A stretch of 64,000 bases of DNA, taken from assembly GCF_001310275.1 (NCBI RefSeq), contig NZ_LGYZ01000131.1, positions 42,283 to 106,282 on the forward strand. The letters are read 5' to 3'. The position numbers and the translations under genes were made by a program. Positions 45,160-52,873 of the stretch are shown here, one piece after another (the first letter of the stretch is position 1; every line of letters starts with the position of its first letter). This DNA is from Nocardia arizonensis. Lineage in GTDB: Bacteria > Actinomycetota > Actinomycetes > Mycobacteriales > Mycobacteriaceae. Under the pieces are notes generated by a model that saw only the letters and a program-made list of their open reading frames with translations, was not told the origin of the DNA and did not search any database.

Positions 45160-45303
45160 GCGCCGGTGTTGCGACGGCGGTGCTGAGTAGCGCTCTAGCA
45201 AATGCGGATATTGACCATTTCGCGGCGTATGTGCTGCTCAGCTCCGGTAGGGCAAATGACCGCTAATTGTGGTACCTCAGTTTGCGTGATGTAAGCGAGT
45301 GAT

Positions 45304-45335
45304 GTATGCGGGCAGCGGTACCGCAAACTGCATAC
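45304..45335. repeat. Nested palindrome
   Basis: GCGGTACCGC (45315-45324) is a perfect palindrome, flanked on the same axis by GTATGC and GCATAC (45304-45309 and 45330-45335). A second copy of the CAGTTTGCG / CGCAAACTG arm pairs 45278-45286 with 45322-45330. Probable protein-binding or replication/transfer site. Confidence 0.45.
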
Positions 45336-45579
45336 CCTGGCGCGCTTGACCTGCCGTAAGGGGTCGGCACACTGGATGGTGCAGCTTTGCTCGATGGCCG
45401 CTCGGTCGCTTTCCCGGATTTCGTTTCCCACAGCGGGTGGGGATTCGGGATCGGGGACCGGGGATCGGCTGTGATGCTCGGTTCGGGTGTCGCGCCGGGA
45501 GGCCGTGACATGATGGAAGATTCGGCGAACGGAGGTGATGTCAGTGTCGGGAACCGGTTGACGGCCACGGTGTTCGGGT

Positions 45580-45611
45580 GGCTGCCCCCTCGCGCCAACG
45601 AGGGGACAGCC
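45580..45611. terminator. GC-rich hairpin in the AICE intergenic region
   Basis: CCCTCG and CGAGGG with flanking GGCT/AGCC pair around a CGCCAA loop. It may end a transcript entering from the left, but no gene is supported just upstream. Confidence 0.45.
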
Positions 45612-45971
45612 TGAATGAAACGCAGCACGCAACGCATAAGGGATTGCAGCCCAGCTTCGCGTGATTCACCCGCCTCCCATTCGCGTGCAGAAACGGAGTT
45701 CTGCCATGTCCAGAGTAGTCCATTCCCCCCATTTGTACGCCTTTCGGTTACAAGTCACACCGGGCGGGGGGAGTGTCGCCGGTGGTCCCCCCGCTCGGGG
45801 GGTTCGTGTCGGTCGGGGTCTGTCCGGGGGGCGTGATCCGCCGCGTCGGTGCTGGTCAACACCTGTTCTCGGGTGTCGGCGCGTGGCGTGACACCCGCCT
45901 CGGTCCGCTGTTGGTGCGGGCCGTGTCACCGCGGAATCATCCGCCGAATCTGATGAAAGTTGTGATACCCG

Positions 45972-46409
45972 ATGTCTACTGCCGACAACAACGACGACAT
46001 TGCCGCTTTCCGCCGGAATATCCGGTTTCCCACCGGGTTCCTGGTGTTCTTCCCGCTGGGGGTGTTCCTGGCGGGGCCGGTGGTGCCCAAGCGCCCGTAC
46101 AGCAGTGATCCGAAGGCGGTTCTGCCGCAGTCTCGCGACGAGAAGACGGGAAAGCTGTTGTGGACGTGCGCGGTGACCGATCCGGTGGCGGCGGCGCAGA
46201 ATGCCCGACGAGGCACTTTCGACGTGGTGTTCATCTCCGATACCGAGCCCAAGCCCCCGGTGGAGGAGTACGGAGCCAAGGTCGAGCTGGAAGGCGTGGA
46301 GGTCGCGCCGCGTCTGGGCGGCAACGGCGAATTCCGCTTCATCTTCTACGCCGTGTTCGCCACGGGATTCGGTTCGGCACCCGCCGGGCGAAGCCCGAAA
46401 GCGGCATGA
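45972..46409 (+). CDS. Hypothetical AICE protein upstream of the translocase
   Basis: A 145-residue protein with one hydrophobic stretch near residues 21-38 (TGFLVFFPLGVFLAGPVV) and a C-terminal part rich in beta-type segments (GKLLWTCAVTDPVAAA, DVVFISDTEPKPP). The N-terminal part is polar. Proteins of this size commonly precede the FtsK-like gene in actinobacterial elements and have no known function. ATG 45972 has no strong ribosome site. It is 167 bases ahead of the translocase gene and on the same strand. Confidence 0.68.
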   Translation: MSTADNNDDIAAFRRNIRFPTGFLVFFPLGVFLAGPVVPKRPYSSDPKAVLPQSRDEKTGKLLWTCAVTDPVAAAQNARRGTFDVVFISDTEPKPPVEEYGAKVELEGVEVAPRLGGNGEFRFIFYAVFATGFGSAPAGRSPKAA

Positions 46410-46576
46410 CCGGTCTCCGGTAGTCCGACGAGAACGACAAGGGGGTCGAGCATCCGGACCGGTCACACCGACTCCGGGGTTCGGCCCCCTTCCGGCATAC
46501 GGAGGTTTATTCACATGTGCTGCGGCACAACATATTTCGATACGGAACAAGTTCCGATCCGGGAAGGGATGCGGTG

Positions 46577-48010
46577 ATGGTCAAATCCGCTGAATACGAG
46601 AAGCCCCCAGCGGGGGCGGGTGATCTGTGGGACCAGTTGGGCTGGGTACTGCTCAAACTGTTCGTGGGCGCGGTCTACGCGGCGGTGCTGTTGGCGTGGT
46701 GGGCGGCACTGTTCCCGATGCTGTCGCTACCGATCGCCGCTGTGGTCGCGGTGTGGTTGTGGCAGGGGTGGCCCTACGGTGCGGCTGCCGCAGTGGCGGT
46801 GGTGTCGGGCTGGGCGGTCTGGTGGGCCTGGTGGCCCAAGACTTGGCGGCGTTGGGTGTGGGGCCGGATGCGGTCGCGGTTCCTGTCCTGGTGGCGGTAC
46901 CGGTCGGGGTGGAAGAAACTGACCGCGATACACGGGCTGACCAAGGTCCTCAACGACGCCGTACTGACCCCGGCGTTGGTCAAGATCGACATCGGGGATG
47001 TGGCCGATGAACTGTTGGTCAAGTTGTGTGGCGGTCAAACGGTGCAGGACTGGGCACGCCAGACCGACGCCCTACGCCACGCCTTCAAGGCCGTTGGGGT
47101 TCGCGTGCGACACGTCCAGTCGGGGTACGTGCGGCTCGAGGTCATCCACAAGGACATCCTGACCGAGGCGATACCGCTGCCCCGCATCGCCTCCACCCGC
47201 TGTGACTTGAATGCGCTGACTATCGGGATGACCGAGATGGGGCAGCCCTGGCGGATTCGGCTGCTCGGCAATCAGGTGCTCGTCGCGGGCATGATGGGCT
47301 CGGGCAAGGGATCGGTGGTGTGGTCGCTGATCGCCGCTCTCGGACCCGCCATCCGCGACGGGAGCGTGGTGTTGTGGGTGATCGACCCCAAGGGCGGAGC
47401 CGAATTCGGTTATGCCCGAAGGTGGTTCGCGCGCTTCGCCTTCGACAACGGAGCGCAAGCACTCGCCATTCTCAAGGACGCGGCCGAGCTGGTCCAGGCG
47501 CGCGGCGTACTGCACATGGACCGGTTGCAACGCCACCTCACGCCCACCCCGGCCGAACCGTTGGTGTTGGTCGTGATCGACGAGGCGGCGTCGCTGACCG
47601 CGTACTACTCCGATCGCAAGATCAAGGACGCGATCTCGCGGTACCTGGGTATCGTGCTCACCCAGTCCCGCGCCATGGCTATGCCGGTCGTGGGCTGCGT
47701 GCAGGACGTACGCAAGGAAGTGATGGACCTGCGACAGCTCTACTCCTACCGGATCGGGCTGCGGCTCAGCGAGTCCACGGAGCCGACCATGCTGTTCGGG
47801 CTGACCGGGCGTGAGCGGGGCGCGTTGTGCGACGAGATACCCGAGACCACACCCGGTGTCGGCTATGTCGAGCACGAGACCTCGACCGATATCGGGCGGG
47901 TCCGCGCGTTCTGGGTGACCGACGACGATATCCAATGGATCATCGACACCTACCCGCCCGCGCCACGCGGTGACGGCCTCGACGGCTCGGGTAAGCCGCT
48001 GATCGACTGA
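46577..48010 (+). CDS. FtsK/SpoIIIE-type DNA translocase (TraB/TraSA-like)
   Basis: A 477-residue membrane ATPase, the single transfer protein of AICEs, which pumps double-stranded element DNA from donor to recipient mycelium. Two or three membrane helices occupy residues about 18-85 (LLKLFVGAVYAAVLLAWWAA and following). The ATPase domain has Walker A GMMGSGKGS near residue 238 and Walker B LVLVVIDEAA near 330, with an ALTRSRA-like VLTQSRAMAMPVVG. It is shorter than cellular FtsK and lacks the gamma domain of chromosome-dimer FtsK. ATG 46577 follows GGGAAGGGATGCGG. Confidence 0.92.
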   Translation: MVKSAEYEKPPAGAGDLWDQLGWVLLKLFVGAVYAAVLLAWWAALFPMLSLPIAAVVAVWLWQGWPYGAAAAVAVVSGWAVWWAWWPKTWRRWVWGRMRSRFLSWWRYRSGWKKLTAIHGLTKVLNDAVLTPALVKIDIGDVADELLVKLCGGQTVQDWARQTDALRHAFKAVGVRVRHVQSGYVRLEVIHKDILTEAIPLPRIASTRCDLNALTIGMTEMGQPWRIRLLGNQVLVAGMMGSGKGSVVWSLIAALGPAIRDGSVVLWVIDPKGGAEFGYARRWFARFAFDNGAQALAILKDAAELVQARGVLHMDRLQRHLTPTPAEPLVLVVIDEAASLTAYYSDRKIKDAISRYLGIVLTQSRAMAMPVVGCVQDVRKEVMDLRQLYSYRIGLRLSESTEPTMLFGLTGRERGALCDEIPETTPGVGYVEHETSTDIGRVRAFWVTDDDIQWIIDTYPPAPRGDGLDGSGKPLID

Positions 48011-48353
48011 CCGACCCCACCACGGGATTTCTGTACCCTGGTCTGTAGCTAGCTCGAACACCCCGACGCGAACAGCGTCCCTCGAACGGCGAATCTCTCG
48101 ACGCGAATCGGCGTCCCCGTATCTCTGATTTCTTCGACGCGAATCGGCGTCCCCTCTTCCTCTGGCTCCTCGACGCATATCGGCGTCCCTCGTGTCCGTC
48201 GTACCGGCGACGGCGCTACGCCTTTGAATTCTGTTCCGGGACTTGCAGTTTCGAACAATCCGCGCGGCATCGGATCACCCTGCGACCCTCCTTCTTGTCG
48301 GTGGTGTCCGGTGGTTCGGTGCCGCGTATCCGATTCCGGGACAGAGGTATTCG
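48011..48353. other. Origin-like region between translocase and replication initiator
   Basis: About 340 bases without a gene. Its first half holds four iteron-like repeats (listed separately) and an AGCTAGCT palindrome near 48046. Its place directly ahead of the RepSA-like gene suggests the double-strand origin or the rep operator. Confidence 0.6.
48064..48190. repeat. Four iteron-like direct repeats upstream of rep
   Basis: Four copies of a 20-base unit, best form CGACGCGAATCGGCGTCCCC, begin at 48064, 48099, 48135 and 48171. The spacing is 35, 36 and 36 bases. Copies 2 and 3 are identical; copies 1 and 4 differ at two or three positions. Each unit contains GACGC-N6-GCGTC, so it can form a small hairpin or bind a dimer. 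The regular spacing and position before rep are those of iterons. Confidence 0.75.
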
Positions 48354-50132
48354 ATGCAAACCGACCTACTCGACCAACCGGCCGAACCCACCGAATCCAG
48401 CGATCGTGACGGGTCGCGGGTCGTGCGGGGGCCGTCCATGCTCGACATCGCCGTATCGGCGGCCGACCGTCACGGGGTGTGCCTGCATCCGGTGGTGCTC
48501 GAGCAGACCGACACCACCAACGGCCGCACCAAGTTGGTTCCGGTGCCGTGCGGGGCCACCCTCGAATCACGATGCGGCCCGTGTGCCCGTAAGGCTCGCG
48601 CTCTGCGCAAGGCCCAGTGCCGGGAAGGCTGGCACGCCACCACCGAACCCGTGAAGGCCCGCGCACGCCCGACCTACGACCAGGAAGGCTTGATCGGCTA
48701 CCGCGCCGACATCCTCACCGCCCTCGAGGCCGCGCGGGAAAGCGACGCCGCCGAGGTCGCTGAACTCGACGCCGAACTACGTTGGATAGACGAACAATTG
48801 ACCGCCCTCGGGATGCGCGGCAAGGCAGCCTCGGACTGCGCGGGCGGCGGGGCCGATACCGACGCCGAGACTTCGGCAACCGACTCGGCGGCACAGACCA
48901 CGCCGCGTAAGCGCTCGACCCGGCGTCGCCAGGACGCTCCGGACCTGCCTCGGCTGCCGGTGGCCGATCGCACCATCGGCCGTGAGGTGGACGGTGTGTA
49001 TTCCTCGATGTTCGTCACCCTGACCATGCCCAGCTACGGCAAGGTCCGCGACGACGGCACCGCGCGTGACCCGAACAGCTACGACTACCGGTCGGCGGCG
49101 TGGGACGCGATCACCTGCGCGCGCCTGTTCTCCCGCTGGATACAGAACCTGCGCCGGGTGGTCGGCTGGAACGTTCAGTACTTCGCGGTGGTCGAACCCC
49201 AGAAACGCGGCGCACCGCACCTGCATATCGCGCTACGCGGCGCGATTCCGTGGGAAACGATCATCCGTGTTACTGAGGCCACCTATCACCAGGTGTGGTG
49301 GCCCGTGCTCGGGGACATGCGCTATCCCGGCAAGCAAGTGCCGGTGTGGGACGACCAGACCGGCGGGTTCCTCGATCCGGTGAGCCGGGAACCGCTGACC
49401 GACTGGGAAACCGCCCTCGACGCCATCGGACCCACCGGCCAACCCGCCCACAAAGCAGCGTTCGGGCCGCGTATCGACGTCCAAACCATCGGCTCCGGCA
49501 GCGAGGACGCCCGCCAAGCCATCGGCTACCTGTGCAAATACCTCACCAAATCGGTCAGCGAAGTCCTCGAGGCACGCACCGCGCGCCAACACGACCACTA
49601 CGACCGCTTACACGCCGCGTTGTGCGCGACACCCTGTAATCCGCGGTGCGGTATCTGGCTGCTCTACGGCATCGTCCCCCAAGGCGCCACCGCCAAAACC
49701 GTGCCCGGCGTCTGCAAAGCCCGCGCCCACCGCCGCGAAACCCTCGCCCTACCCGGCAACCGAGTCCTGACCTCCGAACAATGGACCGGCAAAACCCTCG
49801 GCGACCACAAAGCCGACCGGCTCGAATTCGTCCGCCGGACACTGGCGGCGGTCGGCATCGACAAACCCCCGGCCGACCCCCGCCGCTACACCTGGACACC
49901 CCTCGGTGCGGGCACACGCAAACCATCGCGGACCAAACTCCTGCTCGCGGGCATCGCCGAACGTGCCACATGGCGCACCGAATACGAACACGCCCTGCGC
50001 GCCGCCGAACCACCCGGACCACCCGACCCACCGGACAGCAAGCCGGAAACGCATACGTGTTCGGCAATCACAAGTCAGCCAACCGACAGCAACAATTTTG
50101 ATCTTGACCGGAACGGAGCAGGGCATGTCTGA
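48354..50132 (+). CDS. RepSA-like rolling-circle replication initiator
   Basis: A 592-residue HUH-type initiator for the excised circular form. It has a cysteine cluster near residues 65-85 (CGATLESRCGPCARKARAL), an acidic/Arg-rich linker, then FVTLTMPSYGKV, the HUH motif PHLHIALRG (His289, His291) and the nicking helix AIGYLCKYLTKS with Tyr392 and Tyr396. The order matches pSAM2 RepSA and relatives. The C-terminal 150 residues are basic and variable. ATG 48354 follows AGAGG. The stop overlaps the excisionase start by 8 bases. Confidence 0.9.
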   Translation: MQTDLLDQPAEPTESSDRDGSRVVRGPSMLDIAVSAADRHGVCLHPVVLEQTDTTNGRTKLVPVPCGATLESRCGPCARKARALRKAQCREGWHATTEPVKARARPTYDQEGLIGYRADILTALEAARESDAAEVAELDAELRWIDEQLTALGMRGKAASDCAGGGADTDAETSATDSAAQTTPRKRSTRRRQDAPDLPRLPVADRTIGREVDGVYSSMFVTLTMPSYGKVRDDGTARDPNSYDYRSAAWDAITCARLFSRWIQNLRRVVGWNVQYFAVVEPQKRGAPHLHIALRGAIPWETIIRVTEATYHQVWWPVLGDMRYPGKQVPVWDDQTGGFLDPVSREPLTDWETALDAIGPTGQPAHKAAFGPRIDVQTIGSGSEDARQAIGYLCKYLTKSVSEVLEARTARQHDHYDRLHAALCATPCNPRCGIWLLYGIVPQGATAKTVPGVCKARAHRRETLALPGNRVLTSEQWTGKTLGDHKADRLEFVRRTLAAVGIDKPPADPRRYTWTPLGAGTRKPSRTKLLLAGIAERATWRTEYEHALRAAEPPGPPDPPDSKPETHTCSAITSQPTDSNNFDLDRNGAGHV

Positions 50133-50334
50133 TGAGCCGGCATCGACAACAGGGGTTCGGCGGTGGGCGACAACCAAGGTTGCCGCCGCGCATATCAGCG
50201 TGAACCCGGAAGTGCTGCGGCGCTGGAACCGCAACCGTGCACAGTACCCGTGGCTACCCAAGCCCAAGCGGGTCGGAAAGGATTTCAGATGGGATCTCAA
50301 CGCCCTCGACGCGGCCCTCGAGGCACGCGAGTAG
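50125..50334 (+). CDS. xis: Excisionase (Xis), small HTH protein
   Basis: A 69-residue basic DNA-binding protein of the winged-HTH/MerR-like excisionase type: WATTKVAAAHISVNPEVLRRW, read as two helices with turn, then YPWLPKPKRVGKDFRW for the wing. It should bend attachment-site DNA so that the integrase excises the element. ATG 50125 follows GGAGCAGGG and lies within the end of rep. int begins 28 bases after its stop, the usual rep-xis-int order of AICEs. Confidence 0.85.
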   Translation: MSDEPASTTGVRRWATTKVAAAHISVNPEVLRRWNRNRAQYPWLPKPKRVGKDFRWDLNALDAALEARE

Positions 50335-50362
50335 GACTAGCTCAGCTACGCCGGGGGCGTCT

Positions 50363-51694
50363 ATGAGAAGTGGTCGACCGGCGCGGCCGATCGGGGTACC
50401 TGGTGCCCCGATGCTGACCATGCTTTCCGATGGTCATTGGGAGGCACGGATTCTCGTCCGCGACGCGTCGGGGAAACGCAGAGACATACGCCGAGTCTCG
50501 CCGGTAAAACTCGACGCGCGGGGCCGCAAAGTGCCCGACCGCAACGGGTCTCGTGCCTTGGACGCCGTTCTGGCGGTCGCGACGACCATTCGTGTCGACC
50601 TGGGCGGGGAACTATCGGAGAGCACCACCGTTCGGCAACTGTGGACGCTGTATCGCGCATTCCTGGTGGAACAGGACCGCGCGGGTAGCACCTTGGAGCG
50701 CTACGACCTTATCGCGGAGCTGTTCAACACCGCCTTCGGGGAGCGGCAGCTATTGGAGGTCACTACTTCGGCGGTAGAGGCGTTCCTTATGCAGGTCGGA
50801 CAGGCCAAAGGACCGGGCTCGATGCGGACCGGTCGAAACGTTCTCTCGGGCATGTTCCGCTACGCCGTGCGCAAAGACGCACTCACGGTCAACCCGGTTC
50901 GTGAATCCACGCTGGCTAAGAACGTCCAGGCCAAGGGCCGTACCGGCGGCGCGCGTGACATCACCGTGGATGAGCTGCGATTCATCCTGTCGGCGGTGCG
51001 AACCTCGCAGGTACCGTGTCCGCGCAAGCTGTCTCGCGCCGAGCGGAGCCGGGACAAACCCGTGAAGGCATACACCCCGCCCACCGTGGCGGACTACTGC
51101 GAAAGCGCCGACCTGGCCGACGTGATCACGCTCTACGCCGCGACCGGTCTGCGGCGCAGTCAGGTTCTCGGCGTGCTCTGGACCGATATCGACCTCGAGG
51201 CGCGCACCCTGCGCGGTACCGGCAAGGTCGTGCGGGTCAAGGGTGAGGGCCTGGTGCGCGTCGACAAGGACGACGACCCCAAGAACCGGCGCGGAACCAT
51301 CGCCCTGCCCGACTTCGCCGTCGAGATGTTGAAACGACGCAAAGCAACCCTGGCGGCGCGCAAGCTCGCCTCCCCACCTGATCCCGACGCGCCACCGGTA
51401 CTGGATCTCGTGTTCCCTTCGGCAGTGTGGACGCTGCGCGATCCCCAAAACGTCGGCCACGAATGGCAGCGCGTTCGAGAAGCCCTCGGCATGGCCGAGG
51501 ACATCACCGCACACAGCTTCCGTCATGCCGTCGCCACGATTCTCGATGACGCGGGCCTGTCCGCACGCATCACCGCTGATGTGCTCGGCCACTCCGATCC
51601 GGCCATGACCCAACGCGTCTACATGGCACGTGGGCGAACCCACCATGCGGCAGCGGAAGCACTCGAACGCGCGATCAATGGAACAGGGAATTAG
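50363..51694 (+). CDS. int: Tyrosine integrase of the AICE
   Basis: A 443-residue site-specific recombinase. The N-terminal 60 residues form an arm-binding region, residues about 85-170 the SAM-like core-binding domain (VRQLWTLYRAFLVEQDRAGS), and the rest the catalytic domain with Arg in YAATGLRRSQVLGVLW, HSFRH, GHSDPAMTQ and the nucleophile Tyr in QRVYMARG. It recombines attP with a tRNA 3' end; the right repeat lies 75 bases past its stop. ATG 50363 follows CGGGGGCG. Confidence 0.93.
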   Translation: MRSGRPARPIGVPGAPMLTMLSDGHWEARILVRDASGKRRDIRRVSPVKLDARGRKVPDRNGSRALDAVLAVATTIRVDLGGELSESTTVRQLWTLYRAFLVEQDRAGSTLERYDLIAELFNTAFGERQLLEVTTSAVEAFLMQVGQAKGPGSMRTGRNVLSGMFRYAVRKDALTVNPVRESTLAKNVQAKGRTGGARDITVDELRFILSAVRTSQVPCPRKLSRAERSRDKPVKAYTPPTVADYCESADLADVITLYAATGLRRSQVLGVLWTDIDLEARTLRGTGKVVRVKGEGLVRVDKDDDPKNRRGTIALPDFAVEMLKRRKATLAARKLASPPDPDAPPVLDLVFPSAVWTLRDPQNVGHEWQRVREALGMAEDITAHSFRHAVATILDDAGLSARITADVLGHSDPAMTQRVYMARGRTHHAAAEALERAINGTGN

Positions 51695-51769
51695 TTGGGA
51701 CTTAGTTGGAGGATCGGCCGATTCCGGTTCAGTTCAGAAGGTCAGAAAGACCCTCTGAACTGGGTAAAC

Positions 51770-51795
51770 GGAGCCGCCTGGGGGAATCGAACCCC
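51770..51795 (-). repeat. attR: Right attachment site core
   Basis: A 26-base exact copy of 36322-36347 (GGAGCCGCCTGGGGGAATCG and six more bases). On the minus strand it is the T-arm/acceptor 3' end of the tRNA-Thr. Sequence beyond 51795 does not continue as tRNA, so no intact tRNA is restored here. Confidence 0.82.
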
Positions 51796-52234
51796 GGTAC
51801 GGATCGCCGGAAATGCGCAGGTCAATCAGCCAACGCGTCGACATCGCCGCTGTTCAACCGCTTTTCAGGACGATTCATGACATTACGAAGCTCAACAGTA
51901 CCATCCGGGTGATGACCCAGTCATCATGCGCCGACCTGGCCTTTCGCGGAACCGGTGATGACGGCGTCATCACACAACCGGCACTCGCGAGGTTGCCGCA
52001 GACCCGCCACCGCGGCGGCTCGCAGGCAGGTCAGGGGTCGATCCGGAAGCCCATCACCGCCTGCGCGAATTCGAGGACGCGGACCTGGGTCATTTCCGGC
52101 CGACCGCGAATGCACGCTCCCCACACGTGGGTGGCACCCCGCAGCGCGGCGAACATCTACTCGGGCGGGAGACAGACACGCCAGCTACCGAAGAGACACA
52201 GCACCTTAACTTTCTTCCTGATATTATCGACGCC
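51796..52234. other. Right flank of the AICE, debris
   Basis: About 440 bases without a complete gene. On the minus strand 52156-52031 encodes a short frame ending EMTQVRVLEFAQAVMGFRIDP, which looks like the C-terminus of a lost chromosomal protein. A GTGATGACGGCGTCATCAC palindrome lies near 51954-51972. Confidence 0.45.
52031..52156 (-). pseudogene. Possible C-terminal gene remnant beside attR
   Basis: A 41-codon frame, preceded directly by a stop, with a natural-looking C-terminus (VRVLEFAQAVMGFRIDP) and GC-rich codon use. No ribosome site precedes its ATG. It may be what remains of a gene broken by insertion or deletion next to the element. Family not recognised. Confidence 0.3.
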
Positions 52235-52873
52235 ATGATTAAGGAGCACGTGGAGCGGGTGCGATCGGCGTTGTCCGACCTGTGCGAGCCGCTCCACGAC
52301 ACCTTTGCCTGGGCTGAGCAGATCCGCCGTTCGCGCCTGCCCGAGCTCGCGGATGCTGATCTCTATGGCTGGCACGCGACTCACACGATTCGCGCGCTCG
52401 CCCATCATAAGTTGCACCAAGCAAGAGTCGGCTCGCTCGGTGCATGGAAGTTGGCAGGCCGACACTCACAGAACGGCGCCCTGTGGCTGAGCGACGGTAA
52501 CTATCGAGTTCACCTGCTGCACGCGCACGCAGACGACTACATCCCCCCTCCCGGCACCAACGAGGCTCGCCAGGCGTATTTCAGCAACCCGCCGTTGCCG
52601 CCCCAACTCCCGCTCAGCGGAGAAGCGAACGACCGCTTGCTCGGCGTGTGGCGGATAGATCGAGAGTCAGCGACACCCACTTTCCGGATCGTTCGTACGA
52701 TCGGTCCGTGGAGGTGGGGAGAACGGGCCAAGGTCGATCTCGAGTTCGTGCTCCCCGAAACTGCTCAGGAGTTGTCCGATCTCGAGTTCCAGCCGACTGA
52801 TGAGGGCTTGGATCTTTGGATTCCCGAAGCGGAAGAGGAAGGTGGTGATGATGCTCCCGGCATCTCCGGGTGA
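52235..52873 (+). CDS. Hypothetical protein paired with the ImmA/IrrE gene
   Basis: A 212-residue soluble protein. The N-terminal 65 residues are helical (HVERVRSALSDLCEPLHDTF); the middle has beta-type sequence with WLSDGNYRVHLLHAHADDYIPP; the C-terminus is acidic (AEEEGGDDAPG). ATG 52235 is used although the ribosome site is weak (AAGGAG lies just inside the gene). It overlaps the XRE-ImmA/IrrE gene by 23 bases, so the two form one unit, as in toxin-antitoxin or phage-regulatory pairs. Family not recognised. Confidence 0.68.
   Translation: MIKEHVERVRSALSDLCEPLHDTFAWAEQIRRSRLPELADADLYGWHATHTIRALAHHKLHQARVGSLGAWKLAGRHSQNGALWLSDGNYRVHLLHAHADDYIPPPGTNEARQAYFSNPPLPPQLPLSGEANDRLLGVWRIDRESATPTFRIVRTIGPWRWGERAKVDLEFVLPETAQELSDLEFQPTDEGLDLWIPEAEEEGGDDAPGISG

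Larger units (their letters stand above)
44793..45971. other. Long non-coding region of the AICE with palindromes
   Basis: Nearly 1.2 kb without a supported gene. Visible elements: a 16-bp perfect palindrome at 45144-45159, a nested palindrome at 45304-45335, a terminator-like hairpin at 45580-45611, and runs of six C or G between 45725 and 45831 including TCCCCCC-GCTC-GGGGGG at 45786-45802. The first 450 bases are AT-richer than the rest. A transfer locus (clt) or origin of the element could lie here. Confidence 0.5.
36322..51795. mobile_element. Actinobacterial integrative and conjugative element (AICE), pSAM2-like
   Basis: A 15.5-kb element bounded by a 26-bp direct repeat from a tRNA 3' end. 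It carries the defining AICE set at its right end in pSAM2-like order: FtsK/TraB-type DNA translocase, RepSA-like HUH replication initiator, small excisionase and tyrosine integrase. An XRE/TPR-like regulator faces a divergent operon of very small genes. There is no type IV secretion set, as expected for transfer of double-stranded DNA by one translocase. Cargo includes a PD-(D/E)XK nuclease-domain gene and an unrecognised two-gene pair at the left end. Boundaries rest on the repeat and on int lying 75 bases from the right copy. Confidence 0.85.

Noticed and set aside
45387..45614. 75-residue gene in the AICE intergenic region
   Set aside because: It crosses a terminator-like hairpin, lacks a ribosome site and has no recognisable sequence.
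48064..48190. Short CRISPR-like array
   Set aside because: Repeats are 20 bases and internally palindromic, spacers are only 15-16 bases and pyrimidine-rich, there are four units, and no cas genes are near. Iterons fit better.
51695..51880. Small protein containing WGNRTPVRIAGN after int
   Set aside because: This sequence is the usual read-through of a tRNA 3' end on the opposite strand and marks the attachment site.
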